Origin: Actinomadura montaniterrae
GTDB taxonomy: Bacteria; Actinomycetota; Actinomycetes; Streptosporangiales; Streptosporangiaceae
Length of the DNA stretch: 64,000 nucleotides
NCBI RefSeq assembly: GCF_008923365.1
Contig: NZ_WBMR01000001.1
Span: 218,742-282,741 of the forward strand
Direction: 5' to 3'
Under the pieces are notes generated by a model that was given only the letters and a program-made list of their open reading frames with translations, was not told the DNA's origin and made no database searches. The translations under genes and the position numbers were made by a program. This document shows, one piece after another, positions 52,912 through 60,171 of this stretch (position 1 is its first letter; the number at the start of each line of letters is the position of its first letter).

Positions 52912-53841
52912 GTGAGGCGAACCCAGCGGGTCAAGGCCCAAGGCACGGACGAGGACGTGTTCACCCCGGAGAACACCGCCATGACCCTGACGCGAGCATG
53001 CCAGGCCGTAGGGCTGCCCCCCGAGGGGGCGCACCTCATGCGGCTAGGGTCGAACGCCGTTTACCGGGTGAACGGTTCTGTAATTGCGCGCATCTCTCAC
53101 AGGGGGACGGATACTCAAGAGTCAGAGCGCGCTATCGCCGTTGCTCGCTGGCTGGAATCTGCGGATTACCCCGCCGTCCGAGCTATCGACGTGAAACAGC
53201 CCGTCATAGTGGACGGGCGCCCGGTGACATTCTGGCTGGCGGTCACTGATGGCCCCGACGACTGGGCCACCACAGATGAGATCGCAGGCGTCATCCGTAA
53301 ACTTCACTCACTTGATGCGCCCCCCGACCTAAACCTTCCGCCTCTAGAGCCGTTCGCCAAAGCAAGCGAGCGGATCAAGCGAAGCGCTGCACTGAAATCC
53401 GAGAGTCGAGAATTCTTGCTGCAACGGCTCGGCGAGTTGAAAGATGAGTGGTTGAAGCTAAATTTCGAGTTGCCGACCGGGGTAATTCATGGGGATGCGA
53501 GCGTCGGGAACGTGCTTCGAGACCGGAACGGCATCCCAACCCTGATGGACTTGGACAGCTTCGCTACGGGCCCCAGAGAATGGGACCTAGTGCTTACCGC
53601 CCTCTACTATCAGCACTTTGGTTGGCACACGCGTAGCGAGTACGAAGCATTCGCTAACACCTACGGCTTCGATGTCATGACGTGGTCGGGGTACCCCGTT
53701 ATGCGTGACATTCGAGAGTTCTTGATGGTGACCTGGCTTGCCCAGAAGGCAGACGAGAACGAAGAGACCGCCACCGAGGCCGCGAAGAGAATTGAGACTC
53801 TCCGGACCGGCGGCAGTAGGCGAGACTGGAAGCCATGGTAA
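52912..53841 (+). CDS. aminoglycoside phosphotransferase-family (APH/choline kinase fold) protein
   Basis: The 309-residue kinase-like protein has the nucleotide lobe (RLGSNAVYRVNGSVIARISH), the catalytic loop HGDASVGNVLRD (Brenner motif HGDxxxxN), and the metal-binding Asp in LMDLDSFATGPREWDL. The GTG at 52912 follows GGGGAGGAAGC. The substrate could be an aminoglycoside, a nucleoside antibiotic or a cell metabolite; resistance should not be assumed. It is convergent with the TPR regulator at 53845, with 3 bp between the two stops, a pairing frequent in actinomycetes. Confidence 0.85.
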   Translation: MRRTQRVKAQGTDEDVFTPENTAMTLTRACQAVGLPPEGAHLMRLGSNAVYRVNGSVIARISHRGTDTQESERAIAVARWLESADYPAVRAIDVKQPVIVDGRPVTFWLAVTDGPDDWATTDEIAGVIRKLHSLDAPPDLNLPPLEPFAKASERIKRSAALKSESREFLLQRLGELKDEWLKLNFELPTGVIHGDASVGNVLRDRNGIPTLMDLDSFATGPREWDLVLTALYYQHFGWHTRSEYEAFANTYGFDVMTWSGYPVMRDIREFLMVTWLAQKADENEETATEAAKRIETLRTGGSRRDWKPW

Positions 53842-53844
53842 TAG

Positions 53845-55245
53845 CTAGCCGCTCGGCGACGAAGCTATACGCCAAAGACGCGACTCTCTTGCTTGTTCAT
53901 GAAAGCCCGTGACGGTTGAACTCTTGCCGACTGCAGTAAGCCGTTCGCGGAACTCTCGCAGGTAACTCACACAACGAGCGGACCGAAGTTCCTCGCCCGT
54001 TTTGAGCGCTTGAAGAGCAACTAGGCATGCACGCTCCGACTCGCCCGCGTTGAGATGAGAGTCCGCAAGGACCATGGTTGCGAAGAAGTCGCTGCGCAGG
54101 TAGACGCCATCGTCGATGGTCCCCAAGCATTGGTCGGCATACCGTGAGGCGTCTACTGGCCGGCCGAGGTCACGGAAGCAATGCCCGAACTCGGCCGAGA
54201 GTTCCGCGTCATCAAAGTACTGGATCCACTCGGGGTCATCCTCTGGCCTGCGCCGTTCGAAGGCAGTAACCGCTTCGGATAGGGCTAGATCGCATGCGCG
54301 CGCATCGCCGAGCCGGGCGAGCGCGCGTGCTTCCATCGCGAGGAAATGAGCGGTCAAGGTGGGCGTCGCCAGCGCTTGCGTCCCGGTCCTAGCCGCGCGT
54401 GCGAGATTAACCGCCTCCCGATAGCGTCCGACGAACGTTGCTTGATGGCTCATCGCATCCAGAATGCTCGCTGCAAGTAACCGGTTGTCGCCGGCCTGAG
54501 CGAGACTCAGTGCTTGAATGAAGTATCTCTGCGCGAGGCTGTGCAGGCCGCTGTCGTACGACATCCAAGCCGCAAGAAGGGTGGCTTCCGCAACTGCCTT
54601 AAGCAGATTTTGACGTACGACATCGGTGCACTTGCCCCGCAATAGCCGTTCGCCGTCAGTCGCTAAGTACTGCACCAGGGCCTGGCGGGCATGGCCGCCT
54701 CCGTACCGATTGTCCAACTGCGAGAATACGTCAGTGGTCACCCGGAACCGGTTGACGTCAGATTCGCCGACACCCGCACCGCTGGATGACATGCCCCGGT
54801 TGATCACCTCTGGATTGACGAGCCATCGAAGAGACGCCTCACCCCATGCTTTAGGGTCTATCTTGCTCTTCAGGACAAGAGATGATTCATCGAGGTCGGC
54901 GCGCCACAGTCGAATAATATTCTCGGCACCTTCGGCGATGCTCTCCGGATAGGTCAGTCCCAGATCTGGCGACATGGCACCACCGGCTGTCGCCATGCCG
55001 AATTCCGTCGGACTTACCGTGCGGCGAAGCTTTCTCCCAAGCGCGGATGCAATGAATGAAGGCGTCTTGCCGCGAGGGACCATTCCGTCAAGCCAGCGGG
55101 CAACGTAGGTGTGATCGCACCGTCTCAAAGGTTCGCCAGCGAGCCGCGACTCTTCCAGAACGGCGCGCGCGAACGCCTTGTGTGAGTCGAAGCCGGCGTC
55201 TGCCATGAGCCTTGCGAGGCGATCGTTCGGGGTCCTGGCAGCCAT
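53845..55245 (-). CDS. transcriptional-regulator-like protein with TPR-type repeats
   Basis: The 466-residue protein has an N-terminal DNA-binding-like region (RLARLMADAGFDSHKAFARA, TYVARWLDGMVPRGKTPSFI) of the kind seen in actinomycete XRE-like proteins. A long helical TPR-like array follows from about residue 190 (SYDSGLHSLAQRYFIQALSL, YREAVNLARAARTGTQALAT). Such proteins sense a ligand or peptide through the TPRs. The ATG at 55245 has GGAGACG upstream; an earlier ATG at 55272 does not. It faces the phosphotransferase gene tail to tail. Confidence 0.78.
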   Translation of the reverse strand: MAARTPNDRLARLMADAGFDSHKAFARAVLEESRLAGEPLRRCDHTYVARWLDGMVPRGKTPSFIASALGRKLRRTVSPTEFGMATAGGAMSPDLGLTYPESIAEGAENIIRLWRADLDESSLVLKSKIDPKAWGEASLRWLVNPEVINRGMSSSGAGVGESDVNRFRVTTDVFSQLDNRYGGGHARQALVQYLATDGERLLRGKCTDVVRQNLLKAVAEATLLAAWMSYDSGLHSLAQRYFIQALSLAQAGDNRLLAASILDAMSHQATFVGRYREAVNLARAARTGTQALATPTLTAHFLAMEARALARLGDARACDLALSEAVTAFERRRPEDDPEWIQYFDDAELSAEFGHCFRDLGRPVDASRYADQCLGTIDDGVYLRSDFFATMVLADSHLNAGESERACLVALQALKTGEELRSARCVSYLREFRERLTAVGKSSTVTGFHEQARESRLWRIASSPSG

Positions 55246-55379
55246 CCCACGTCTCCGAGTGCACATCTGCACCCCCCCGTGCGCCCTGTTGAGCCCATCA
55301 GGGAGGGGCGAAGCTCAGTTGCGTGTCCAAGGCTAACCAGGCAGGCGATCCGCCGTCGATAGTTCGCGCGAGGAGTCGA

Positions 55380-55763
55380 TCAATGCGGACCTTCATCAGG
55401 CGGGAGCCGCTTAAGGAGGTCTCTAGCGATTTGCTCGGCTGTGTCGAGTTCGGAGCGCGCTTCGCCAAGACGCTCGTGGAGCTTGACCAGCTCTGTCCGG
55501 AGGTCTCGCCGCTCGGTTTCGTCATCCGCCGGAGGCACACAGACGTAGGCGCCGCTAGCTGCCCGAATCTCAACAAGCCCCTCATTGGCAAGCAGCTGGA
55601 CCGCCGCCGACGCCGTATTCACCGCGACTCCATGCTCTACCGCCAGCTGGCGATACGAGGGCAGCCGCTCACCGGCCGCATACCGGCCCGATTCCCCGAT
55701 CTCTGCCCGCAGCAAGGCCGCGAGGCGCCGACTCGGTAGCTGGTCATCATCCCGCTTCGCCAC
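55380..55763 (-). CDS. GntR-family repressor of the AICE (KorSA-like role)
   Basis: The 127-residue protein has a GntR winged helix at about residues 8-75 (RRLAALLRAEIGESGRYAAG, SYRQLAVEHGVAVNTASAAV, QLLANEGLVEIRAASG) and a short coiled C-terminus (LVKLHERLGEARSELDTAEQ). It is short, as in YtrA-like or KorSA-type regulators. Known AICEs such as pSAM2 use a GntR repressor (KorSA) to hold the element silent. It is divergent from the element operon, and two CCGTCTTAAGACGG-type sites flank the operon promoter. It starts with GTG at 55763. Confidence 0.85.
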   Translation of the reverse strand: MAKRDDDQLPSRRLAALLRAEIGESGRYAAGERLPSYRQLAVEHGVAVNTASAAVQLLANEGLVEIRAASGAYVCVPPADDETERRDLRTELVKLHERLGEARSELDTAEQIARDLLKRLPPDEGPH

Positions 55764-55782
55764 AGCTCACACACTAACCCAA

Positions 55783-55796
55783 CTGTCTTGAGACGG
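55783..55796. promoter_or_regulatory. GntR operator 1 (near match)
   Basis: CTGTCTTGAGACGG differs at two bases from the perfect site at 55845. It lies 20 bp before the GntR start and just upstream of the -35 box of the divergent promoter. Confidence 0.7.
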
Positions 55797-55800
55797 AGGG

Positions 55801-55829
55801 TTGACAGCCCCCCGGGCGCGGCTTACTGT
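55801..55829 (+). promoter_or_regulatory. housekeeping-type promoter of the AICE operon
   Basis: TTGACA at 55801-55806 and TACTGT at 55824-55829 are separated by 17 bp, an ideal SigA-type promoter. Operators lie on both sides, so repressor binding should shut it. Confidence 0.75.
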
Positions 55830-55843
55830 CCCAATACAGATGC

Positions 55844-55859
55844 ACCGTCTTAAGACGGT
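55844..55859. promoter_or_regulatory. GntR operator 2 (perfect palindrome)
   Basis: ACCGTCTTAAGACGGT is a perfect 16-bp palindrome beginning 15 bp after the -10 box, over the likely early transcribed region. Confidence 0.8.
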
Positions 55860-55880
55860 TGCTCGACAGAGGAGCACCAA

Positions 55881-56027
55881 ATGTTCCCGCAGCAGTCCAG
55901 CAAGATCCCGCAGTGGCTTGCCGGTGTGGCAGTCATCATCTTCGCCGTCAACAACCCGGAGAAGGCCGCCGAGCTGGTCAACAAGGTGATCCATGCGATC
56001 ACGGCCTTCGCCGGCGCGCTGGGCTGA
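55881..56027 (+). CDS. 48-residue hydrophobic protein, first AICE operon gene
   Basis: It starts MFPQQSSKIPQWLAGVAVII and ends AFAGALG. A central hydrophobic stretch suggests one membrane helix or a surface-active peptide. GAGGAG lies at good spacing before the ATG. It is the first gene after the GntR-controlled promoter and is followed 7 bp later by the WhiB-like frame. The function is unknown. Confidence 0.7.
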   Translation: MFPQQSSKIPQWLAGVAVIIFAVNNPEKAAELVNKVIHAITAFAGALG

Positions 56028-56141
56028 TCAGCGATGACCACGACCCGCCCCACGTCCGAGCGGCCCGGCGCACAGACCACCAAGTACGCCGCCGAGGTCC
56101 GCGACCCCGACCGATCACGGTCCCCGAAACCGGAGGTGTCC

Positions 56142-56474
56142 ATGTCCGTTCGCCCGGTCTTTCTGCCGCTGGCGGACCTGCTGAACGAGCTGGCCGCGCG
56201 CGGCGACTGCCGGCACGACCCGGACCTGCACATGGGTCCGGACGCGTTCGTGATCGAGCCGGCCGCCGACCGGCGCGCCCGTCAGGACGTGGCACGCGAG
56301 GTGTGCGAGTCCTGCCCGGTCTGGGACCTGTGCCTGGACTACGCCCTGCGCATCCCACCCGCCCACGGCGTCTGGGCCGGTCTCCTGCCCCACGAACTGG
56401 CCGCGCTGCGTCGCGAGGCCCGCGTCCTGTCCGCTTCTGAACTGTCCGCCATTGACCTGGGAGAGGTTGCCTGA
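56142..56474 (+). CDS. WhiB-like (Wbl) iron-sulfur regulator
   Basis: The 110-residue protein has the four Wbl cysteines: Cys23 (GDCRHDP), Cys55 and Cys58 (CESC) and Cys64 (DLCLDYA). It also has the G-V-W-A-G-L turn near residue 75 that matches the family's G-[VI]-W-x-G. Wbl proteins bind a 4Fe-4S cluster and a sigma factor. GGAGG lies 5 bases before the ATG at 56142, which decides this start. The frame is also open from an ATG at 56034 and could add 36 residues by coupling to the upstream small gene. On AICEs such proteins may set expression of transfer genes. Confidence 0.85.
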   Translation: MSVRPVFLPLADLLNELAARGDCRHDPDLHMGPDAFVIEPAADRRARQDVAREVCESCPVWDLCLDYALRIPPAHGVWAGLLPHELAALRREARVLSASELSAIDLGEVA

Positions 56475-56475
56475 C

Positions 56476-57153
56476 ATGACGACTCCGGAGATGACCACCC
56501 GTACCTACACCCACCCCGACGTGCTCACCGCCGGTGTCCGCGACGGATGGGCCGACCCGATCGACGACCCGACACGGATCGACTGGACGGCGCGGCAGGC
56601 CGCCGCGGCGATCTCGTTCGCCGTGATCGACAGGCGCCCGGTCAACCCGTGCGAGAAGACCGCGGTGCGCTACGGCCGCAACGAGTTGGGCCACTGGGGC
56701 GAAGCGCTCGCCGCCGACGCGCTGATGTCGGTGACCGACTACTGGGACGGGCGCCGCTGGATCGTGATGGTGGAACGCACGGACGGGCACGGGTGGGCCA
56801 TCCCCGGCGGGCATGTCGACCCCGGCGAGACCCCGGCACAGGCCGCCGCCCGCGAGCTGGCCGAGGAGACCGGCTTGACGGTCCGCGCGCGGTGGACGCA
56901 GACCCCGCCCCGCTACGTCCCGGACCCCCGCGCCAGTGACGAGGCGTGGATGGTGACTGTGCTGTGCCACGCGTCGCTGGGCGTGCTGGCCCGCCCCGCG
57001 TTCCCCCGCGTGGTCGGCGGCGACGACGCCGCCCGCGCGGAATGGGTGCCGGCCGACTCCTACGCCGAGCTGGCCGAGGCGCTGGCGACCTACTTCGACG
57101 GCGAGGTGTTCCCCGCCCACGTCGCGATGCTCACCGAGGCCCTGGAGGGCTGA
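56476..57153 (+). CDS. Nudix hydrolase-domain protein (Pif-like candidate)
   Basis: The 225-residue protein has an N-terminal part of about 90 residues with no known domain. The Nudix fold then contains a complete box, [20 protein letters not shown] plus TGL (Gly112, Glu118, Arg126, Glu127, Glu130, Glu131). The AICE pSAM2 encodes Pif, a Nudix-motif protein that blocks transfer between cells already carrying the element. Its position in the AICE operon makes a Pif-like immunity role plausible here; that is inference from context. It starts 1 bp after the WhiB stop, so translation is probably coupled. Confidence 0.82.
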   Translation: MTTPEMTTRTYTHPDVLTAGVRDGWADPIDDPTRIDWTARQAAAAISFAVIDRRPVNPCEKTAVRYGRNELGHWGEALAADALMSVTDYWDGRRWIVMVERTDGHGWAIPGGHVDPGETPAQAAARELAEETGLTVRARWTQTPPRYVPDPRASDEAWMVTVLCHASLGVLARPAFPRVVGGDDAARAEWVPADSYAELAEALATYFDGEVFPAHVAMLTEALEG

Positions 57154-57311
57154 CGTTGCGTCCGGCCGCTTCCCACCACCCCGCAGGGGAGCGGCTCACG
57201 GAACGGCAGAGATCCGCCGGACCCGCACCACATGGTGTGTGCCCCGGAGCGCAGCAACCGCCAAGCCACGACGCTCCGGGACTTCCCTCCTCACAGGAAG
57301 GCATCTCCACG

Positions 57312-57413
57312 ATGGCCGACAACCCGACCACCGGCAAGTCCTCGACCTGGCCCAACGGTGAGCCCAAGTCCGTCCGCGACGCCTACGACGCCAAGTCCGG
57401 CCAGAAGAAGTGA
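57312..57413 (+). CDS. 33-residue hydrophilic protein
   Basis: MADNPTTGKSSTWPNGEPKS opens a short hydrophilic protein ending SGQKK. AGGAAGG lies upstream of the ATG at 57312. The stop overlaps the GTG of the next tiny gene. No function is known; short proteins like this recur in AICE operons. Confidence 0.6.
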   Translation: MADNPTTGKSSTWPNGEPKSVRDAYDAKSGQKK

Positions 57414-57499
57414 CTGCGGTGAGCACCTGGAACGAGTGCCCGACCTGCGGCACCGCCTACGACACCCCCGCCGACGCCGCGCGGTGCTGCAAGAGCTGA
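57410..57499 (+). CDS. 29-residue zinc-ribbon-like protein
   Basis: The frame from the GTG overlapping the previous stop gives VTAVSTWNECPTCGTAYDTP and ends ARCCKS. The C-x-x-C and C-C pairs could bind one zinc ion. The overlap (GTGA) supports translation. A shorter start at the second GTG is possible. The function is unknown. Confidence 0.55.
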   Translation: MTAVSTWNECPTCGTAYDTPADAARCCKS

Positions 57500-57545
57500 C
57501 CCCATCCAACCCAGACCCCACCCAATCCGAAAAGGGAACTGAACC

Positions 57546-57701
57546 ATGTCGCTGAAGAGGGACGCCAGGGCCTACCAGCGGGCCGAGAGGCGCCGAATGG
57601 CCAAGGTCTGGCGCCAGGACGCCAAGACGCTGCGCGCGGTCGGCCGTACCGCCGCCGCCGAGCAGGCCGAGGCCAAGGCCCGCGAGTACGAGGGCCGCTG
57701 A
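57546..57701 (+). CDS. 51-residue basic helical protein
   Basis: MSLKRDARAYQRAERRRMAK continues as a charged helix to YEGR. AAAAGGGAA precedes the ATG. It may bind nucleic acid, judging only by charge. It is part of the AICE operon and the same strand continues into the next genes. Confidence 0.6.
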   Translation: MSLKRDARAYQRAERRRMAKVWRQDAKTLRAVGRTAAAEQAEAKAREYEGR

Positions 57702-57794
57702 CGACGCGTCCGGGCGGCCCCCGGCAACCCCTGGGGGCCGTCTCACCCGCCGCCAGAACCCGTCCCCTCAATCCACCTGTTGGAGGAAGCCCGA

Positions 57795-58256
57795 ATGGAC
57801 CCGATCACCTTGGAGCCGAGCCCGGCTGGGGGTCATTGCGGTGACTACACCCTCGCCGTGGCCGGCGCGATCGCCGAAGCGGTCCGCGTGCTGAACTACG
57901 CGACCCTGCCGCACAACGCCGCGGCGGGCGCCCCCTACCCGTCCACTCTCTACGACATCGCGGGCCACCTGCGCACCGCGGCGGCCGGGACGGACCAGCT
58001 GTTCCGCCATCTGGAGGACCGGCTGACCGTCATCGCCGCGACCCGCGAGGTCACCGTCTCGCACGGCCCGTTCCCCACCGACCCGGCCGCCGCGGTGGCC
58101 AGGGCGGTGGAGGCGCTGCAGTGGTGCAACCGCGCCGCGTCGATGTTCCAGACCGCGCTCGCCGACGCCCACAACGCGCTGTCCCCCCTCGGCATCCGCA
58201 TCCCCGCCGACCCCGACGACGACTCCGGCACCGACGACGGCGAGGGGTGGGCATGA
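57795..58256 (+). CDS. AICE protein of unknown function
   Basis: The 153-residue protein is all-helical by pattern (YTLAVAGAIAEAVRVLNYAT, YDIAGHLRTAAAGTDQLFRH, AVARAVEALQWCNRAASMFQ) with an acidic tail (PDDDSGTDDGEGWA). GGAGGAAG precedes the ATG at 57795. Its stop overlaps the start of a 30-residue membrane protein (ATGA), which begins a chain of coupled genes ending with the DNA translocase. No domain is recognised. Confidence 0.7.
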   Translation: MDPITLEPSPAGGHCGDYTLAVAGAIAEAVRVLNYATLPHNAAAGAPYPSTLYDIAGHLRTAAAGTDQLFRHLEDRLTVIAATREVTVSHGPFPTDPAAAVARAVEALQWCNRAASMFQTALADAHNALSPLGIRIPADPDDDSGTDDGEGWA

Positions 58257-58345
58257 GCGCGCGCGAGTGGATCCGGTTCGCCGCGTGGTGGCTGCTGGTG
58301 GGCAACTTCCTGGCCGTCGCGCTGACCGAGCTGGGAGTGATCTGA
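58253..58345 (+). CDS. 30-residue single-TM protein
   Basis: MSAREWIRFAAWWLLVGNFL followed by AVALTELGVI is essentially one membrane helix. It overlaps by ATGA with the gene before it and by TGATG with the gene after it. It may be an Spd-type helper for intramycelial spread of the element; this is inference from size and location. Confidence 0.65.
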   Translation: MSAREWIRFAAWWLLVGNFLAVALTELGVI

Positions 58346-58617
58346 TGACCGCCCTGCTGTTGGTCCTGGCCGTGCTCGCCGGTTTGGCCGGGCTGTGCTG
58401 GCTGTGCCTGTCCCCGGTCCGCCTCGCCGCCGCCGGCGCCGTGCTGGTGACCGCCCACCCGGTGCCGACGCTCGCCGTCACCGCCGTGGTGACCGCCGTG
58501 CTCACGGTGGTCGCCGGCCGGATGGCCTACCGGTCCTTGCGTGACGGTGGCTGGTGCCTGGTCACCGTCCAGCGCGCCGCGTTCGCGGTCAGCCGCGCGG
58601 GAGGTGTGGCGTCATGA
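58345..58617 (+). CDS. 90-residue membrane protein
   Basis: Three hydrophobic stretches (LLLVLAVLAGLAGLCWLCLS, AAAGAVLVTAHPVPTLA, VTAVVTAVLTVVAGRMAY) precede a short cytosolic tail. It overlaps the genes on both sides. As a small membrane protein directly upstream of transfer genes it could be Spd-like, as in pSAM2 and pIJ101. No firm family. Confidence 0.7.
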   Translation: MTALLLVLAVLAGLAGLCWLCLSPVRLAAAGAVLVTAHPVPTLAVTAVVTAVLTVVAGRMAYRSLRDGGWCLVTVQRAAFAVSRAGGVAS

Positions 58618-59024
58618 GCCGGCGCCGTAGCTCCGCCCGGTTCTTCGACCCGGCCGGCGCCCGGTTCGGCATCCCGACGTGGTCGTGGCGGATGGCGCCG
58701 CCGCACCTGCGGACCCGCCGCCAGCTCGCCGCCGAGAGCCTCCGGCCCGGCGGTCAGGATGTCGCCGGACAGGTGCTGTGGAACTCGCGCCGCTACCGCT
58801 GCGGGGTCCGCGCCGCCTACCTGTACGACGTCCGCCTGGCCCTGCCCAAGCGCACCCCGACCGAGCGCCAGCGCGTCGCCCTCGGCAAGGCACTGGCCGC
58901 CCGCCGCCGCTGCCCCGACTGCGGACGCGACGCCGGATACGTCCTGCCCCGCCACCTCGGCACCTGCCTGGACTGCGCCGACGACACCGGCATGCCCACC
59001 GGCACGGAGGTGACCGCAGCATGA
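58614..59024 (+). CDS. RRQRL-motif zinc-binding protein
   Basis: The 136-residue basic protein shows the features of a group found on Streptomyces-type elements: FGIPTWSWRMAPPHLRTRRQ, LAAESLRPGGQD, and a C-terminal zinc ribbon with CPDCGRDAGYVLPRHLGTC and LDCADD (C-x-x-C...C-x-x-C). It may bind DNA or act at the relaxation or transfer step. It overlaps by ATGA with both neighbours, which implies tight coupled expression. Confidence 0.75.
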   Translation: MSRRRSSARFFDPAGARFGIPTWSWRMAPPHLRTRRQLAAESLRPGGQDVAGQVLWNSRRYRCGVRAAYLYDVRLALPKRTPTERQRVALGKALAARRRCPDCGRDAGYVLPRHLGTCLDCADDTGMPTGTEVTAA

Positions 59025-59926
59025 CCGCCCTGACCCTCAACCCGCACCCGTCCCTGTCCGCGTCCCTCGGCGCCACGGCCACCAACCAGCACGCCGCCGA
59101 GGACCGCACCACCCAACTGATCACGGGCCCCAACGACGCCCCGCACGCCGACAACCAGCACCACGACACCCCGCACCCGGACACTCCGGCCGCGCCGGTG
59201 GCCGACGTTCACACGGTGCGGCACGGCTACAACCTGGCCGACCTGGACCGGCTCGCCAAGTACGCCACCCGGCGGGTGTTCGGCGTGACGATCGACCCGC
59301 GGGACCGCTTCGAGCTGGCGTGGTCTGCGATCGCCGAGCACCTCTACACCGCCGCCGACCGGCCCGACCCGTCCGACCTGATCACCACCGGGCAGAAGGC
59401 CATCGCCCGCCACCACCGCACCGAACTGCACCACCACGGCGTCCAGCAGCGCACCTACGCGCCGGCGCCCCGGCACGCCGTCTACTGGGACACGGTGATC
59501 CGGCCGACCCCCAGCCCCGAACCGGGCGCGGTGGACCGGATGGCGCTGTGGCAAATCTGGCCGCAGCTGGCGCCCGGCGAGCGCGCCGCGGTGCAAGCCC
59601 TGGCCGCGCACGGCACCCACCAGGCCGCCGCGGACGCGCTGGGCCTCAGCTACCAGGGGTTCGCCACGCAACTGGCCCGCGCCCGCCGCCGGTTCCTGAC
59701 CCTGTGGCACGAGGGCGAGACCCCGTCCCGGCTGTGGCGCACCGAACTGCGCGCCAGCAAGGGCACCGCCCGGACCCCGGCCGGTGTCACCCGCACCCGG
59801 CTCGCCGCGTTCGCCGAGCTGGCCGACGCCGGGCTGACCCGCCGACAGATCGCCGCCCGCATGAGGCTCAGCGTCCGGACCATCAACCGGATCGCCGCCC
59901 AGCACCGCGCCGAAAGGGGGCTGTGA
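59021..59926 (+). CDS. HTH protein resembling sigma-70 region 4
   Basis: The 301-residue protein has a His/Pro-rich N-terminus of about 60 residues, then a helical region with DRFELAWSAIAEHLYTAAD. It has two HTH-like units: PGERAAVQALAAHGTHQAAA plus DALGLSYQGFATQLARARRR, and LTRRQIAARMRLSVRTINRI. The layout resembles sigma-factor region 4 without a typical region 2. It may regulate element genes. Its start overlaps the stop of the zinc protein and its stop is 2 bp before the next ATG. Confidence 0.72.
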   Translation: MTALTLNPHPSLSASLGATATNQHAAEDRTTQLITGPNDAPHADNQHHDTPHPDTPAAPVADVHTVRHGYNLADLDRLAKYATRRVFGVTIDPRDRFELAWSAIAEHLYTAADRPDPSDLITTGQKAIARHHRTELHHHGVQQRTYAPAPRHAVYWDTVIRPTPSPEPGAVDRMALWQIWPQLAPGERAAVQALAAHGTHQAAADALGLSYQGFATQLARARRRFLTLWHEGETPSRLWRTELRASKGTARTPAGVTRTRLAAFAELADAGLTRRQIAARMRLSVRTINRIAAQHRAERGL

Positions 59927-59928
59927 CC

Positions 59929-60171
59929 ATGACCGCCCAGCCCACGACCGCCCAGAGCGTCACTGACCCGGCCGATGCCCGGCCACGCATCGGCGCGGGC
60001 AAGCGCTGCCCGTCCTGCGGCGCCCGGCTGGACGGCGGGCCGGTCCGGTTCCGCTGCGAGCCGTGCGGACGGTCGGTGATGGCCGCCGACCTCGAAACCG
60101 AATACCACCCCGGCCCGCTGCCCAACCCGGCCCGCGCCGCCGACGACCACGAAGGGAGGAACCGGCGATGA
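59929..60171 (+). CDS. 80-residue zinc-ribbon protein
   Basis: The central RCPSCGARLDGG and CEPCGRSV form one C-x-x-C...C-x-x-C zinc ribbon. AAGGGGG lies 8 bases before the ATG at 59929; an overlapping GTG at 59923 is too close to it. The stop overlaps the DUF2637 start. The role is unknown, presumably DNA or protein binding within the AICE. Confidence 0.7.
   Translation: MTAQPTTAQSVTDPADARPRIGAGKRCPSCGARLDGGPVRFRCEPCGRSVMAADLETEYHPGPLPNPARAADDHEGRNRR

Noticed and set aside
52912..53841. Aminoglycoside resistance gene
   Set aside because: Kinase motifs are present, but the family also covers many non-resistance kinases, and nothing nearby supports resistance.
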